Source: Saprospiraceae bacterium (lineage in GTDB: Bacteria; Bacteroidota; Bacteroidia; Chitinophagales; Saprospiraceae). From it: a stretch of 64,000 bases of DNA. The stretch spans positions 620,001 through 684,000 of the forward strand of contig JADJPZ010000003.1 in NCBI GenBank assembly GCA_016713025.1. Reading direction: 5' to 3'. This document shows positions 46,658-56,592 of this stretch, in pieces (the stretch's first letter is position 1; every line of letters starts with the position of its first letter). The position numbers and the translations under genes are program-made. A model generated the notes under the pieces. The model was given only the letters and a program-made list of their open reading frames with translations. It had not been told where the DNA came from and did not search any database.

Positions 46658-48878
46658 TCAGCCAGTAATTGACTTTAAGTACGATAGCCCTGTTTTTATT
46701 GACAAAGGCGACATCGGTAAAATAGTTGTCGGAATACACCAAAAACATATCACTCATGGGCCGGTATCGCCATTGCAGACGACTATTGACATTAAAATTA
46801 TCTGCTTGCGAATTCCACTGCACAAAAGTGGTCCAGAAAAGATTATTGGCAAAGTTGATCTCCATTTTGGGGGCGATAAGCCAGAATTTCTGGTTGCCAT
46901 ATGGTGAAGGAAATTTCAGATCATTATATTCAAATGACATAGACATCAGCAAATATGGCTGATTTCGGACATTGATATCAGCATTAACCTGTAGATAATC
47001 AGCATTATAAAATTTGCCATAGGTGACACCTGCAGAAGCCACAAAGTTTTTTCTGGAATCTGTAGATACTTCCAATGTGCCATTATTAAAATTGTACATT
47101 TTTGTCGGAAGAGGTTCGGCATTGACATCATCTACAAAAGTAAAAGGAAAAAGCAGATTTACACGATTGATGTTATAGCCTATTTCTATTCGGGAGGTAT
47201 TTTTAAACTCCCATGATGCGCTACTGGTCTGATTTAACTCATTAAATTTAAAGTTTTCATCATAAGCCAGAAAGTTTTCTGTACCGAGACTAAACCTGTT
47301 TAAAGCCCCATCCTTAAAGTACCATGTGTATCCGGTTTCATTGAATGCGAAGTTGAAACCCACACGAATTACTGTATCTCTTTTTGCATCATAATTGGAT
47401 ATCCTGTTGACAAAACCCACATCGGCATCATAGTTTCTTCCAGCATGAGTAAAATCAGTGAATGTCACAAAATTCTGCCCGAAATATCCAGCCCCGATAT
47501 TAGAAAAAATATTGTTTCCTTTGATATCAGGTTTTAAACTGAAGTGCCCACTTGACCAGGCCTGTACCACACCTGATTTTGATGAGTATGATAGTTCAAG
47601 ACCGCCGTTTCTGCCGAAAGATCCAAATCGATCACTGCTTTTTTCTGTTTCATTCTGAAAAGCTGTCCTGTTGGTAAAGTATCCTTTTATGACAGACCTG
47701 TCCAGCACTTGCTGATTGAAAGTCAGTGTGGTAAAGTTGTCTGCTGCGCTTTCTCCTTTTCTTCCTGTTTGAATATTCATGACCCCAAATCTGAGTTTTT
47801 TGTTCAGGTTGCCGGTCAGCCTTGCACCAAATAGGATCGGCACACTCTGACCATCTTTGCTGCCTATTCGCCTGGAATAAAATGGTCGCACAGGAGGTAT
47901 TCCAAATCCTGAAAACAAATCATCATTTTCAAGGAAAAACACCCTTCTCTCCGGAAAAAATATAGAAAATCGAGACAAATTCGTGACTTGCTCATCCACA
48001 TCTACATTAGAAAAATCAGGGTTTACAGTCAAATCAAGATTGATGGATGATGATACTGCGATCTTTGCATCTACACCAGCATTGATGGTGCCGCCAGTAC
48101 TGACTAATGTGGTAGCATCCGAATTGATTCCTGCCAAAAAATACGGATTTATAGATGCGGAACTTCCTCCCGATGGAGGGTCATTGTCCCACATCATTTG
48201 GCCAAGATAGCCCAGATCAGTACCTCTAAACTGCAGTGGCATATTTGTCCATGTATGAAACTCATTTTCTGATCTTGCTGAGCGTATAAAATTGATACCC
48301 CAAACACGTTTTGACTGTTCATATCTGAGTATTGAAAACGGAATGGCAATCTCTGCGGTCCAGTATCCGTCGTATTTTTTTGTCTCGCTATACCAGGTGT
48401 TGTCCCACGTGATCGTTACTTCATCATTAGAGTTGCCGATTAAGCCTTCAGTTTGAGAGTTATAAGGAGTTACCGCAAAATAGAAGCCGTTTGTTTTCAG
48501 ATTTACCGGATCAAGTACGATACCTATACCATCCGCCACCCTCAATCCAAGGTCACGTTTCAGAGATTGTACCAACAAACCTTCACTTGACTCCGTCACC
48601 TTGACTCCAAAATACAAATAGGTATCATCATAAGTAACCTGAACTTCAGTTTTGGGGTCAGCCAATGATTCATTGGTGGGAAATTTCATCCAGAAGTCAG
48701 TATTTTTACCTGTTCCTTTCCAGATATTTTCATCCAATACACCATCCAAGATGATTTTATCAGAAGTCTTTGACAAGTGGATGATTTTATCGGAGTTATC
48801 TATCGGCTGATTTGGGTTGTTTCCGGCTGAAAGATAAAGTCCTGAAAGTATTATCGAGAGGGTAAAAATATGCTTCAT
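46650..48878 (-). CDS. DUF5916 family outer-membrane protein with N-terminal CBM9-like domain
   Basis: A 742-aa protein when started at MKHIFTLSII (48878), which gives a standard signal peptide; the longest frame begins at 48926. A CBM9-like domain is at about residues 40-215 (KIILDGVLDENIWKG, VTYDDTYLYFGVKV). It is followed by a beta-barrel-like C-terminal region of about 500 residues, with SIFFPERRVFFLEN and ending VLKVNYWLNI. DUF5916 proteins of Bacteroidota are thought to be outer-membrane proteins with a sugar-binding head. It forms an operon with the upstream lipoprotein. Confidence 0.85.
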   Translation of the reverse strand: MKHIFTLSIILSGLYLSAGNNPNQPIDNSDKIIHLSKTSDKIILDGVLDENIWKGTGKNTDFWMKFPTNESLADPKTEVQVTYDDTYLYFGVKVTESSEGLLVQSLKRDLGLRVADGIGIVLDPVNLKTNGFYFAVTPYNSQTEGLIGNSNDEVTITWDNTWYSETKKYDGYWTAEIAIPFSILRYEQSKRVWGINFIRSARSENEFHTWTNMPLQFRGTDLGYLGQMMWDNDPPSGGSSASINPYFLAGINSDATTLVSTGGTINAGVDAKIAVSSSINLDLTVNPDFSNVDVDEQVTNLSRFSIFFPERRVFFLENDDLFSGFGIPPVRPFYSRRIGSKDGQSVPILFGARLTGNLNKKLRFGVMNIQTGRKGESAADNFTTLTFNQQVLDRSVIKGYFTNRTAFQNETEKSSDRFGSFGRNGGLELSYSSKSGVVQAWSSGHFSLKPDIKGNNIFSNIGAGYFGQNFVTFTDFTHAGRNYDADVGFVNRISNYDAKRDTVIRVGFNFAFNETGYTWYFKDGALNRFSLGTENFLAYDENFKFNELNQTSSASWEFKNTSRIEIGYNINRVNLLFPFTFVDDVNAEPLPTKMYNFNNGTLEVSTDSRKNFVASAGVTYGKFYNADYLQVNADINVRNQPYLLMSMSFEYNDLKFPSPYGNQKFWLIAPKMEINFANNLFWTTFVQWNSQADNFNVNSRLQWRYRPMSDMFLVYSDNYFTDVAFVNKNRAIVLKVNYWLNI

Positions 48879-48922
48879 TGATCTAATTGTGGAGCAAAGA
48901 TAAAAAAAATTTTTACGAGCCA

Positions 48923-49438
48923 TCAAAATACGGCGTATCCGAATTCAAGCTTTGCCCGTATTGGAGATGTATTGAAACTTCTGAAGTTCAAACGAATCTC
49001 CAGATCAATCAACTCTTCACTCATTAATTTTTTTAATTCAGTGGTACTACTCAGCATCCTGAGTTGACTTCCGGTATTTAATGGTACAAAATCAATATAG
49101 TACATTTCTCTTTTTTGTGAAGGATCTTTTCTGGATACTGCATAAACGGAAACTCTCTCTACAAAATCAAAATCTCTTTCCTGGAATTTTGCTCTTATCA
49201 ATCCTCTTGAAGCCAGAACATTAGCAATACCTGAAGTATCGAGACTGCGATTGTCAGCGGATTGTTTGTAGAAAGTTGGTACATTTTTGATAATAAAATA
49301 ATGTGTTTCCAAAGTATTGAGCCCAACTGGTATATCAAACTCCGCATCTAAAGCAACATCATATCTTATAATGCTTTCTTTTTCGCAAGAAAATAGAATC
49401 GTCAAGGATAAAACCCATAAAATCAAACGTGGCAACAT
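48923..49438 (-). CDS. Putative lipoprotein
   Basis: A 171-aa exported protein with a lipobox (LSLTILFSC, Cys at about residue 18). The mature part is beta-rich with no domain I recognise. It lies upstream of the DUF5916 gene; the annotated ends overlap by 4 nt if the longer DUF5916 frame is used. It is probably co-expressed with the DUF5916 protein. Confidence 0.7.
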   Translation of the reverse strand: MLPRLILWVLSLTILFSCEKESIIRYDVALDAEFDIPVGLNTLETHYFIIKNVPTFYKQSADNRSLDTSGIANVLASRGLIRAKFQERDFDFVERVSVYAVSRKDPSQKREMYYIDFVPLNTGSQLRMLSSTTELKKLMSEELIDLEIRLNFRSFNTSPIRAKLEFGYAVF

Positions 49439-49681
49439 AAATTATGGTTAACATTAGATATTAAAAAACATGAATTGATGAAAATTATTGTTCAATACCG
49501 AAAATTGAATGATGTTTTACTTTATCAATTAAAATAAGTCAATTATATTGCGCTGATAAATTAAATTGGTCTAAAAATTGTGAGTACAAATAGCGGTAAT
49601 TACCGGAACATTGGATCAGATAAGGGCAATTTAAAATTTTATCGGAATTAGTGATTAGAAAGATATAACTTTATTTGTATT

Positions 49682-51595
49682 ATGGGAGAACAAAAAGTTT
49701 CTTTGGTAAGTGATCAGAAGCAGATGCAGAAATTTGTCAAATCGTTGCTCAATGATGTGACCGCACTGGAGTTTATGCTTGACAATGATTGGTTTGAATC
49801 AGATGTCATCAGGATTGGTGCCGAACAAGAGATGGTGATGGTGGATAAGACTACCTTTAAGCCATCTCTGGTTGCTATGGAGGCACTTGAAAAAATGGAA
49901 CAATATCCTTGGGTGGAGACGGAACTTGCCAAATTTAATCTTGAAACCAATATAGAACCAAAAGTCTTTGAAAAAGACTGTTTTTCCATGCTGGAACAAG
50001 AGAATACTTACAAACTGGACAAAATCCAGGAAGTACTGGACGGAATGAATACGTCTATAGTCCTAACAGGAATCCTGCCAACCCTACGCAAGTATCACCT
50101 TGAAATGGAAAACCTTACTCCAAAAAAGAGATATTTTGCATTGATGGAAGCCTTGAATAAGCAATTGATTGGTCAGTCGTACGAGTTACGTATAGTAGGG
50201 ATCGATGAGCTGTTGGTAAAACATAGTTCTCCATTGCTGGAAGCAAGCAATACCAGTTTTCAGGTACATTTACAGGTGGCACCTAAAGACTTTGTCAAAA
50301 TGTACAACATTGCCCAGGCACTCGCAGGACCTATGATGGCCATTGCTGCCAATAGTCCTATTGTCTTTGGAAAACGACTATGGCATGAGACAAGAATTGC
50401 ATTATTTCAGCAATCTCTTGATACCAGAACATCCCACGATCATATGCGGGAGCGTAGTCCGCGGGTTCATTTTGGAAGAGATTGGCTGCACGACTCCATC
50501 ATGGAGATATACAAAGAAGATATAGCCCGGTTCAGGGTCTTGCTGAGCAGTGATGTAGAGGAAGACTCCATTGAATTACTGAAAACCGGACAGGTACCAA
50601 AACTTAGGGCGCTTCAGGTACACAACAGTACTGTGTACAGATGGAACAGACCTTGCTATGGTATCAGTGACAATGGCAAACCACATCTTAGGATCGAAAA
50701 CAGAATATTGCCATCAGGGCCTACAGTTTTGGATGAAGTGGCCAATTCCTGTTTTTGGTTGGGTTGTATGATAGGAATGTCCATGGAAGTGGATGATATC
50801 CGCACCAAAATGTCTTTCTCAGATGCCCGGGACAACTTTGGGAAGGCAGCAAAATTTGGGATAGATACAAAATTTACCTGGTTTCATGATGAAAAGATAT
50901 CTGCCGAAAGCCTCATCTTACAATTACTTCCGATAGCGCGCAAAGGACTGGAAGCCAGAAATGTCGATGCTGATGATATCAATAAATACCTGCACATTAT
51001 AGAGCAAAGAGCCATCCAAAATATGACAGGAGCCAGATGGATGTTGCGTGCGTTTACAAAATTACATCAAAATACTAATACAGACGAGGCACTAAGTGTT
51101 CTCACCGCAGCCATGATAGAAAATCAAAAATCAAACAAGCCTGTGCATGAATGGGAATTACCGGATCTGGATGATCTCAAAATGTACCGACCTGCCCATC
51201 TGAAAGTTTCAGAATTTATGCTTACGGATTTATTTACAGTCCAGAAAGATGATATCGTGGATTTTGTTGCAGAGTTGATGGATTGGAATACCATAAGATT
51301 TACCCCTGTAGAAGATTCTAAAGGAAAATTAGTGGGACTGGTTACAGCGAGAATCCTGCTCCGGCACTTTCTGAAAGCAAAACAAAGCAATTACAGAAAG
51401 ACGACACTTGTGTCAGAAGTCATGATAAAAAACCCGATCACAGTACATCAGGACACCAATATCATGGATGCCATGAAGCTGATGCGCGAAAATAAAATCG
51501 GATGTCTTCCGGTGGTCAACGGTGACGAACTCGTAGGACTCATATCAGAAACAGAATTCCTCAGAATCACAGCAAGATTGATCAACAGGCAATAA
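49682..51595 (+). CDS. GCS2-like glutamate-cysteine ligase domain fused to a CBS pair
   Basis: A 637-aa protein. The N-terminal 470 residues match the glutamate-cysteine ligase GCS2 fold (IGAEQEMVMVD, FQVHLQV, HLRIENRILPSGPT). The C-terminal part (about 505-637) contains two CBS motifs, VSEFMLTDLFTVQKDD and VSEVMIKNPITVHQD. CBS pairs bind adenosyl ligands such as AMP, ATP or SAM. The fusion suggests an ATP-dependent ligase regulated by nucleotide level. Whether it makes gamma-glutamylcysteine or another amide is unknown. Confidence 0.85.
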   Translation: MGEQKVSLVSDQKQMQKFVKSLLNDVTALEFMLDNDWFESDVIRIGAEQEMVMVDKTTFKPSLVAMEALEKMEQYPWVETELAKFNLETNIEPKVFEKDCFSMLEQENTYKLDKIQEVLDGMNTSIVLTGILPTLRKYHLEMENLTPKKRYFALMEALNKQLIGQSYELRIVGIDELLVKHSSPLLEASNTSFQVHLQVAPKDFVKMYNIAQALAGPMMAIAANSPIVFGKRLWHETRIALFQQSLDTRTSHDHMRERSPRVHFGRDWLHDSIMEIYKEDIARFRVLLSSDVEEDSIELLKTGQVPKLRALQVHNSTVYRWNRPCYGISDNGKPHLRIENRILPSGPTVLDEVANSCFWLGCMIGMSMEVDDIRTKMSFSDARDNFGKAAKFGIDTKFTWFHDEKISAESLILQLLPIARKGLEARNVDADDINKYLHIIEQRAIQNMTGARWMLRAFTKLHQNTNTDEALSVLTAAMIENQKSNKPVHEWELPDLDDLKMYRPAHLKVSEFMLTDLFTVQKDDIVDFVAELMDWNTIRFTPVEDSKGKLVGLVTARILLRHFLKAKQSNYRKTTLVSEVMIKNPITVHQDTNIMDAMKLMRENKIGCLPVVNGDELVGLISETEFLRITARLINRQ

Positions 51596-51648
51596 GTAAG
51601 TTGTTTACATCATTGATAATCACTGCTGAATCACGACACAATGTTCCG

Positions 51649-52740
51649 TCATTTAGATACTGTGGAAGTTTTGTGCATTTCAGCAAACATTGCCCTGAAA
51701 CAATTTGCTGAAGTATTGCCTTCTTTTTTAGCATAATACTCCCTCATGAACGATTCGGCGCCTGACCATACTGTCTGCATCATGCCCTGATACCTGTTTT
51801 TCATCACTTTGGTAGCACCTGATCTGAAGGTGATCATATCTTTGGTCTGCTGTACAGCAATGGATGGTGTGCGCCACGGACATGTGATGACATCAAAGCC
51901 TTTCATGGCAAAATACACTGCGGTGTGTAATGGAGCCTCATAATGCCAGTCACAAATGATGACGCTTTTATCAATCATGTCTATGGCTCGATGGGTATGA
52001 TTCATGCTGGCTTCCCACATACCTATGCCGGTGGTTTTACCATCTATCAGTCTGTCTCCCCAGATATACAATTTTCGATTTTTTTGTCTTAAGTGCTGAT
52101 TTATTTTATTGACCTCACCAGCAAACAATTCCGCTTTATCCCTGCCTGCACATCGTGGGCACTTATCATCTCCTATATAAAAAACTTCATCCATGCCCGC
52201 ATGAAAGCCGTCAGATTCAAATACATCGCATATCTCATCCACGAGACTAAATACTACCATATGTACACTATCGTGCAGCGGGCAGTAGCTTTTGCAATAC
52301 AGACCGTCGGCATTGGGCCATTCATATTTTTCCGGCATTTTGACATGAGGCGTTTCATCAAATTGAGGGTATACCTGCAGTAGTTTTTCCAGAGTACTTG
52401 CCCAAGACTGATGCCCAAGGAGATTGATTTGGGGTATCAGTTTGATGTTGTTATTTTTGCATACTGCCACCAGCTTTTTGACATCAGCTTTTGATAATGG
52501 ATTGTTGTTGCGCAATTCAGGATGGCTTTGATACTCATATTCATAATCCACTCTCAGTATCAAAGTATTGACTCTTGCAGGAGCCAGTTCCTGTCTGATG
52601 AAAGTGACAAAGCTATCCACATGACTTTTTTTCGGTGCGGCAATGCACAATCCTCTTACCGGGAAAATTGTATCCAGGCCTGACTGTGCGTTCAGAGCAT
52701 ATGCAAAAAAGAGTAGTAAAATGTTGGTATAAAGTTTCAT
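51649..52740 (-). CDS. Secreted GH20-like glycoside hydrolase
   Basis: A 363-aa exported TIM-barrel protein with a signal peptide (LLLFFAYALNAQS). The catalytic Asp-Glu pair typical of hexosaminidase family GH20 is in GMDEVFYIG (Asp184, Glu185). Other barrel-strand motifs are LIPQINLLGHQSW and IWGDRL. It lacks the separate N-terminal domain of classical GH20 enzymes, so it is a minimal or divergent member. It is probably active on a GlcNAc-type sugar in the periplasm. Confidence 0.78.
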   Translation of the reverse strand: MKLYTNILLLFFAYALNAQSGLDTIFPVRGLCIAAPKKSHVDSFVTFIRQELAPARVNTLILRVDYEYEYQSHPELRNNNPLSKADVKKLVAVCKNNNIKLIPQINLLGHQSWASTLEKLLQVYPQFDETPHVKMPEKYEWPNADGLYCKSYCPLHDSVHMVVFSLVDEICDVFESDGFHAGMDEVFYIGDDKCPRCAGRDKAELFAGEVNKINQHLRQKNRKLYIWGDRLIDGKTTGIGMWEASMNHTHRAIDMIDKSVIICDWHYEAPLHTAVYFAMKGFDVITCPWRTPSIAVQQTKDMITFRSGATKVMKNRYQGMMQTVWSGAESFMREYYAKKEGNTSANCFRAMFAEMHKTSTVSK

Positions 52741-52755
52741 ATTATTTTCTTTTAA

Positions 52756-52915
52756 GAGTATGTTTAAAATTTATCCTTTAGCAATAAAATGTTCTATTTT
52801 GGCTACAAATTCGTTAAATTTTTCGTCGAATTGCCAACATTCGACTGCAAAATTTGCCACTTTTCGCTCAAAATAACTCCATTTTATTATCCAAAAACAA
52901 AATTTAAACATACTC
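52756..52915. mobile_element. MITE-like repeat, family D, copy 2
   Basis: A 160-bp element with perfect inverted ends GAGTATGTTTAAA and TTTAAACATACTC, flanked by TAA (52753-52755 and 52916-52918). The interior carries TTCGTCGAATTGCC and related short inverted sequence. It sits between the GH20-like and DUF3089 genes. Confidence 0.85.
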
Positions 52916-52928
52916 TAACTTGTGAAGA

Positions 52929-53948
52929 TTATTCTGTCTGCAAATGTAGAAATTTCATTACTCTGAGTTTAGCGTTTTGTCTGATATTGTTATAATAAAA
53001 GTTTACATCTGCAATGTGGTAATTTTTAGTCCGAAGAAAAACACTACCTCTGAATTTCGGTTTATTGGCCCACAAAATATTGTTGTGCACCTGCGCGTCT
53101 ACAAGATCCGGATATAATTTGTCAAAATCATAAAGGAGTGTTCCGCGGTTGTATGATTTAGGTACATATTGTGTGTCTGAAGTCCAGCTGAGCGGATTGG
53201 TTACAGCTATACTGCCATCTTTTTTGTTTTCAACTAAATGATGTCCGCTTTTAAATGTACGCCATGATACGAAACATCCGGTTTCAGTACTATCACTACA
53301 TGGTTTGATGTCTTTGAAACGATCTTTTTTCACTGGCATTCCCAGCAGATATGCAGCGATGAGCTTTTCTTTCAAAGGTGCACCTGAAATGAATTCTTCA
53401 ATGAGTCTTTCAGCATGATTGGTGCCCTGACTGTGGCTGGCTATAATAAAAGGTCTTCCGTTATTATGTTTTTGCAGATAATATTCAAATGCATTTTTTA
53501 CATCTTTGTACGCCAGATCAAATGCTTTTTTTGAAGATGCAAGGTCTTTAGAAAAATAAGCATGAATATGCGCCTGACGATATCTTGGAGCAAAGATCCT
53601 GCCTGCTTGGTTGAATACAGAAGCCTGAAATCGTATCGTTCCTTCATCTGTTTTCTGGTTAACTTTTTTATCATCAATGCCGGCATTCCATTTATCCTGT
53701 TTTTTTTCTCCGATATAGGTGGTAGGGTGGATAAAAAATACATCCGCCAGTAGCAGGGTGTTTCGAACAGTATCTCCTTCAGGTGTTCTGTCTGATTCGT
53801 CTATCTTGTCAGGGTGTGCTGCCCAATGATCTAAATTACTGTAATCAACAAGATTGTACTGTCTGTCTTCAAATGTATCAACAGGTTTGTACACCTTGCA
53901 GGATAATAGCAAAATGGAGATGAAAAAACTAATGTACAATGATTTCAT
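52929..53948 (-). CDS. DUF3089 alpha/beta hydrolase lipoprotein
   Basis: A protein of about 339 aa when started at MKSLYISFFIS (53948), which gives a lipoprotein signal with LLLSC; the longest frame starts at 53984. DUF3089 motifs are FFIHPTTY, a nucleophile elbow ASHSQGT, and CFVSWRTF. It is probably a periplasmic esterase or lipase-like enzyme with unknown substrate. Confidence 0.82.
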   Translation of the reverse strand: MKSLYISFFISILLLSCKVYKPVDTFEDRQYNLVDYSNLDHWAAHPDKIDESDRTPEGDTVRNTLLLADVFFIHPTTYIGEKKQDKWNAGIDDKKVNQKTDEGTIRFQASVFNQAGRIFAPRYRQAHIHAYFSKDLASSKKAFDLAYKDVKNAFEYYLQKHNNGRPFIIASHSQGTNHAERLIEEFISGAPLKEKLIAAYLLGMPVKKDRFKDIKPCSDSTETGCFVSWRTFKSGHHLVENKKDGSIAVTNPLSWTSDTQYVPKSYNRGTLLYDFDKLYPDLVDAQVHNNILWANKPKFRGSVFLRTKNYHIADVNFYYNNIRQNAKLRVMKFLHLQTE

Positions 53949-54087
53949 TGAAAATGCTCTATATCTATAATTTTGAATAAACACCTTTTCCGTTGATACT
54001 GTTCAGGTGGTAAAACAAAAGTCAGTTGTATCAGATTAATTTATTAAGATGAACACACTCTAAGTAAAATTCATCTGAAGCTTAAAT

Positions 54088-54515
54088 AACGTGAATTCGG
54101 GTTAAGAGAATTGAAGCAAATATGGTTTATTCTCAAATCTATTGGAGAAAAATTAAGGTATCGAGTTAATATATTATACCAAACAGAAAATTGATTGCGA
54201 AAATTAAAATCTTAATTATTAAATTTACAATACATTATGATTTAATTTTTTTCCAGAATATTTTCTGTTCACAATAAGCAGTTTTATTAAAAGAAGGCGC
54301 GTTAGCTCTGATATCTTTGTAAAAAGAACTAACTAATTGATAATAAGGGGCGTAGCCCTGACATCTTTAATGATACTGAAATTGTTTTAAGATTACAAAG
54401 CTAACGCCCCTGATTTTAAGTTTTGGTACTCCGATTACAAAGATTACAGGGCTACGCCCCATTTATTTAAATCAGAAAAAAAGTGCGATAAAATACCTTA
54501 TCCCGAATTCACGTT
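54088..54515. repeat. Composite inverted-repeat element with nested hairpins
   Basis: AACGTGAATTCGGG (54088-54101) and its exact inverse (54502-54515) bound a 428-bp non-coding block. Inside lie family C copy 3 and a series of hairpin arms GGGGCGTAGCCCTG/CAGGGCTACGCCCC and GCGTTAGCTCTG-like/AAGCTAACGCCCC (about 54297-54465). The block accounts for most of the 675-nt gap between DUF3089 and the next gene. Just before it, at about 54052, there is an eroded family D right end (CACTCTAAG). Confidence 0.7.
54182..54269. mobile_element. MITE-like repeat, family C, copy 3
   Basis: An 88-bp core with ends AACAGAAAAT and TTTTCTGTT. It is the most diverged of the three copies, and is nested within the 54088-54515 block. 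Confidence 0.65.
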
Positions 54516-54659
54516 AAATATTAAAGTATAAATAATTACATTTGGTTTCTTGATCGGGCAATTGTGGAGGATCAGTGGATATTCTGTTTTAAGGAGTTTT
54601 CTGAACAGATTATCTGTATGCTGATATTCCTGAATTTTTTTTACATACAAAATTTTATC

Positions 54660-56513
54660 ATGATTAGATTATTAATCGCACTATCAATATTTGGTTTGTC
54701 CATATTCGACACAAAAGCCCAGACTTACCCTCAAAGGGAAAACACCCATCGGCTTATGAGTTACAATATACACCACGGTCAGGGTATGGACAGCAAAATA
54801 GATATTGCACGGATAGGCAGACTCATTCTCGATGTTAATCCTGAAGTAATTGGATTGCAGGAGGTTGACAGCGTGGTCGGGAGAAGTGGCAGAATTGATA
54901 TCATGAAACTGCTGTCTGACCAGACAGGAATGTATGCAACCTTCGGGTATTCCATTCTTCACGACGGGGGTAAATACGGAAATGGCATCCTGACAAGGGG
55001 AAAACCAGTCTCTACTAGGAAAATATCCCTTCCGGGTGCAGATGAAGCCCGAAGTGCACTAATAGTGGAACTCGACAGATACATTGTTGTCAATACGCAC
55101 CTTTCGCTCAAAAATGACGAAAGAACAGAATCCATTAGAATCATAACTGAAGCTGTCAAAGATTATCATAAAGCCGTCATCTTAATGGGTGATTTAAATG
55201 CCACTCCGGATTCTGAACCTGTAGAGTTACTAAAAAGAAATTGGCAAATTCTTTCCAATCCTGCAATAAAAACATTCCCATCAGGGGAGCCCGAGGTAAC
55301 ATTGGACTACATTCTCGGATATAAAGGACAAGCTGAGACCTATGCAAAATACCATGCTCAGGTCATTGATGAAAAAATAGCATCTGACCACAGGCCACTG
55401 TTTGTAGATATCAGGCTTAAAACTCCTGCTTCGGACGTGATGCGTACTATCCCGTACTTACAAAATCCGGGAACCAATGAAATGACAGTGATGTGGCTGA
55501 CCAATGTGCCTGCAAGAAGCTGGGTCGAATATGGCACAAATCCGGATAGCATGATTCGTGCGCGTACTTTTCTCGAAGGTGAAATGGTGGCAAACAATAA
55601 AATCAACAGTATTCGATTGACAGGTTTGGAACCCGGCACAAAGTATTTTTACAGGGTCGTTTCACAGGAAATTACAAGGTATTCCAGCTATTACAAAGAG
55701 TTTGGCGATACCGTCATGTCGGATATCAAATCATTTGCTACATGGAGCGATACTAAAAGGGATTTCCGGGTTATCGTGTATAACGACGTTCACAGCAATA
55801 TGCAGATGTTTAACAAACTACACACTTTGGTGGCGGATAAACCCTACGACCTGGTAATATTTAACGGAGATTGCTTTGATGATGTGGAAGTGGAAAACGA
55901 CATTCTAAGCAGATTACAGACTTACAATTCGCGGATAAAAAGTGATGAAATACCGTCTATCTACATAAGGGGAAATCACGAAACCCGAGGCGAATATTCC
56001 CTTTATTTGTGGGACTACCTGGGAAGAATTGGCGGACGTTCATACGGTGCCTTTTCGATGGGCGACACTCGCTTTGTTCTCCTCGACTGCGGAGAAGATA
56101 AACCTGACAACCATTGGGTATATTATGATATGAACGATTTTACCCGACACAGACTTGACCAGGTTGAATTCCTTAAAGAGGAACTGAAATCCAGAGAATT
56201 TAAAAAAGCGAATAAACGCATTCTGATTCATCATATTCCTATTTTCGGAACAAAATCCGGTAGTTTCGCTCCCTGCTCCGACCTTTGGATACCCGTTCTG
56301 GAAAAAGGTCCATTCAACGTTTCCCTAAATGCACACACACACCGCTTTCAGGTTATAGAAAAAGGGGTAGCCAGAAATAATTTCCCTGTTATCATTGGCG
56401 GTGGCAACAAAGATGCTGATGGTACCGTTATGGTTGTCGAAAAAAAGGGAGATAAATTGATGCTGGAAGTGCTTAATGCTGATGGGGTAAAATTGCTGGA
56501 CAAAGAGCTGTAA
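54660..56513 (+). CDS. Fusion of EEP-family phosphodiesterase and calcineurin-like metallophosphatase
   Basis: A 617-aa exported protein from ATG 54660, which gives a signal peptide (LLIALSIFGLSIFDTKAQ); the longest frame starts at 54564. An EEP domain is at about residues 25-250, with YNIHHGQG, LQEVDSVVG, MGDLNATPD, LDYILG and SDHRPL. A purple-acid-phosphatase-like FN3 domain follows (about 262-355, EMTVMWLTN, RLTGLEPGTKYFYRV). The metallophosphatase domain (about 370-595) has NDVHSN, NGDCFDD, RGNHET and NAHTHR. Two phosphoesterases in one polypeptide suggest sequential hydrolysis of a phosphodiester and then a phosphomonoester, but the substrate is unknown. Confidence 0.88.
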   Translation: MIRLLIALSIFGLSIFDTKAQTYPQRENTHRLMSYNIHHGQGMDSKIDIARIGRLILDVNPEVIGLQEVDSVVGRSGRIDIMKLLSDQTGMYATFGYSILHDGGKYGNGILTRGKPVSTRKISLPGADEARSALIVELDRYIVVNTHLSLKNDERTESIRIITEAVKDYHKAVILMGDLNATPDSEPVELLKRNWQILSNPAIKTFPSGEPEVTLDYILGYKGQAETYAKYHAQVIDEKIASDHRPLFVDIRLKTPASDVMRTIPYLQNPGTNEMTVMWLTNVPARSWVEYGTNPDSMIRARTFLEGEMVANNKINSIRLTGLEPGTKYFYRVVSQEITRYSSYYKEFGDTVMSDIKSFATWSDTKRDFRVIVYNDVHSNMQMFNKLHTLVADKPYDLVIFNGDCFDDVEVENDILSRLQTYNSRIKSDEIPSIYIRGNHETRGEYSLYLWDYLGRIGGRSYGAFSMGDTRFVLLDCGEDKPDNHWVYYDMNDFTRHRLDQVEFLKEELKSREFKKANKRILIHHIPIFGTKSGSFAPCSDLWIPVLEKGPFNVSLNAHTHRFQVIEKGVARNNFPVIIGGGNKDADGTVMVVEKKGDKLMLEVLNADGVKLLDKEL

Positions 56514-56545
56514 AATTGATGAAAGGAGTGGAAGTATAATTCAAT

Positions 56546-56581
56546 AAAAAAGCCCATAAGTAAAGATGTATGGGCTTTTTT
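56546..56581. terminator. Bidirectional terminator between convergent genes
   Basis: A 13-bp perfect stem AAAAAAGCCCATA / TATGGGCTTTTTT with a 10-nt loop. The A/T runs flank both sides, so it can end transcription from the EEP-phosphatase gene and from fumC. Confidence 0.9.
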
Positions 56582-56592
56582 ATTGATAGAAA

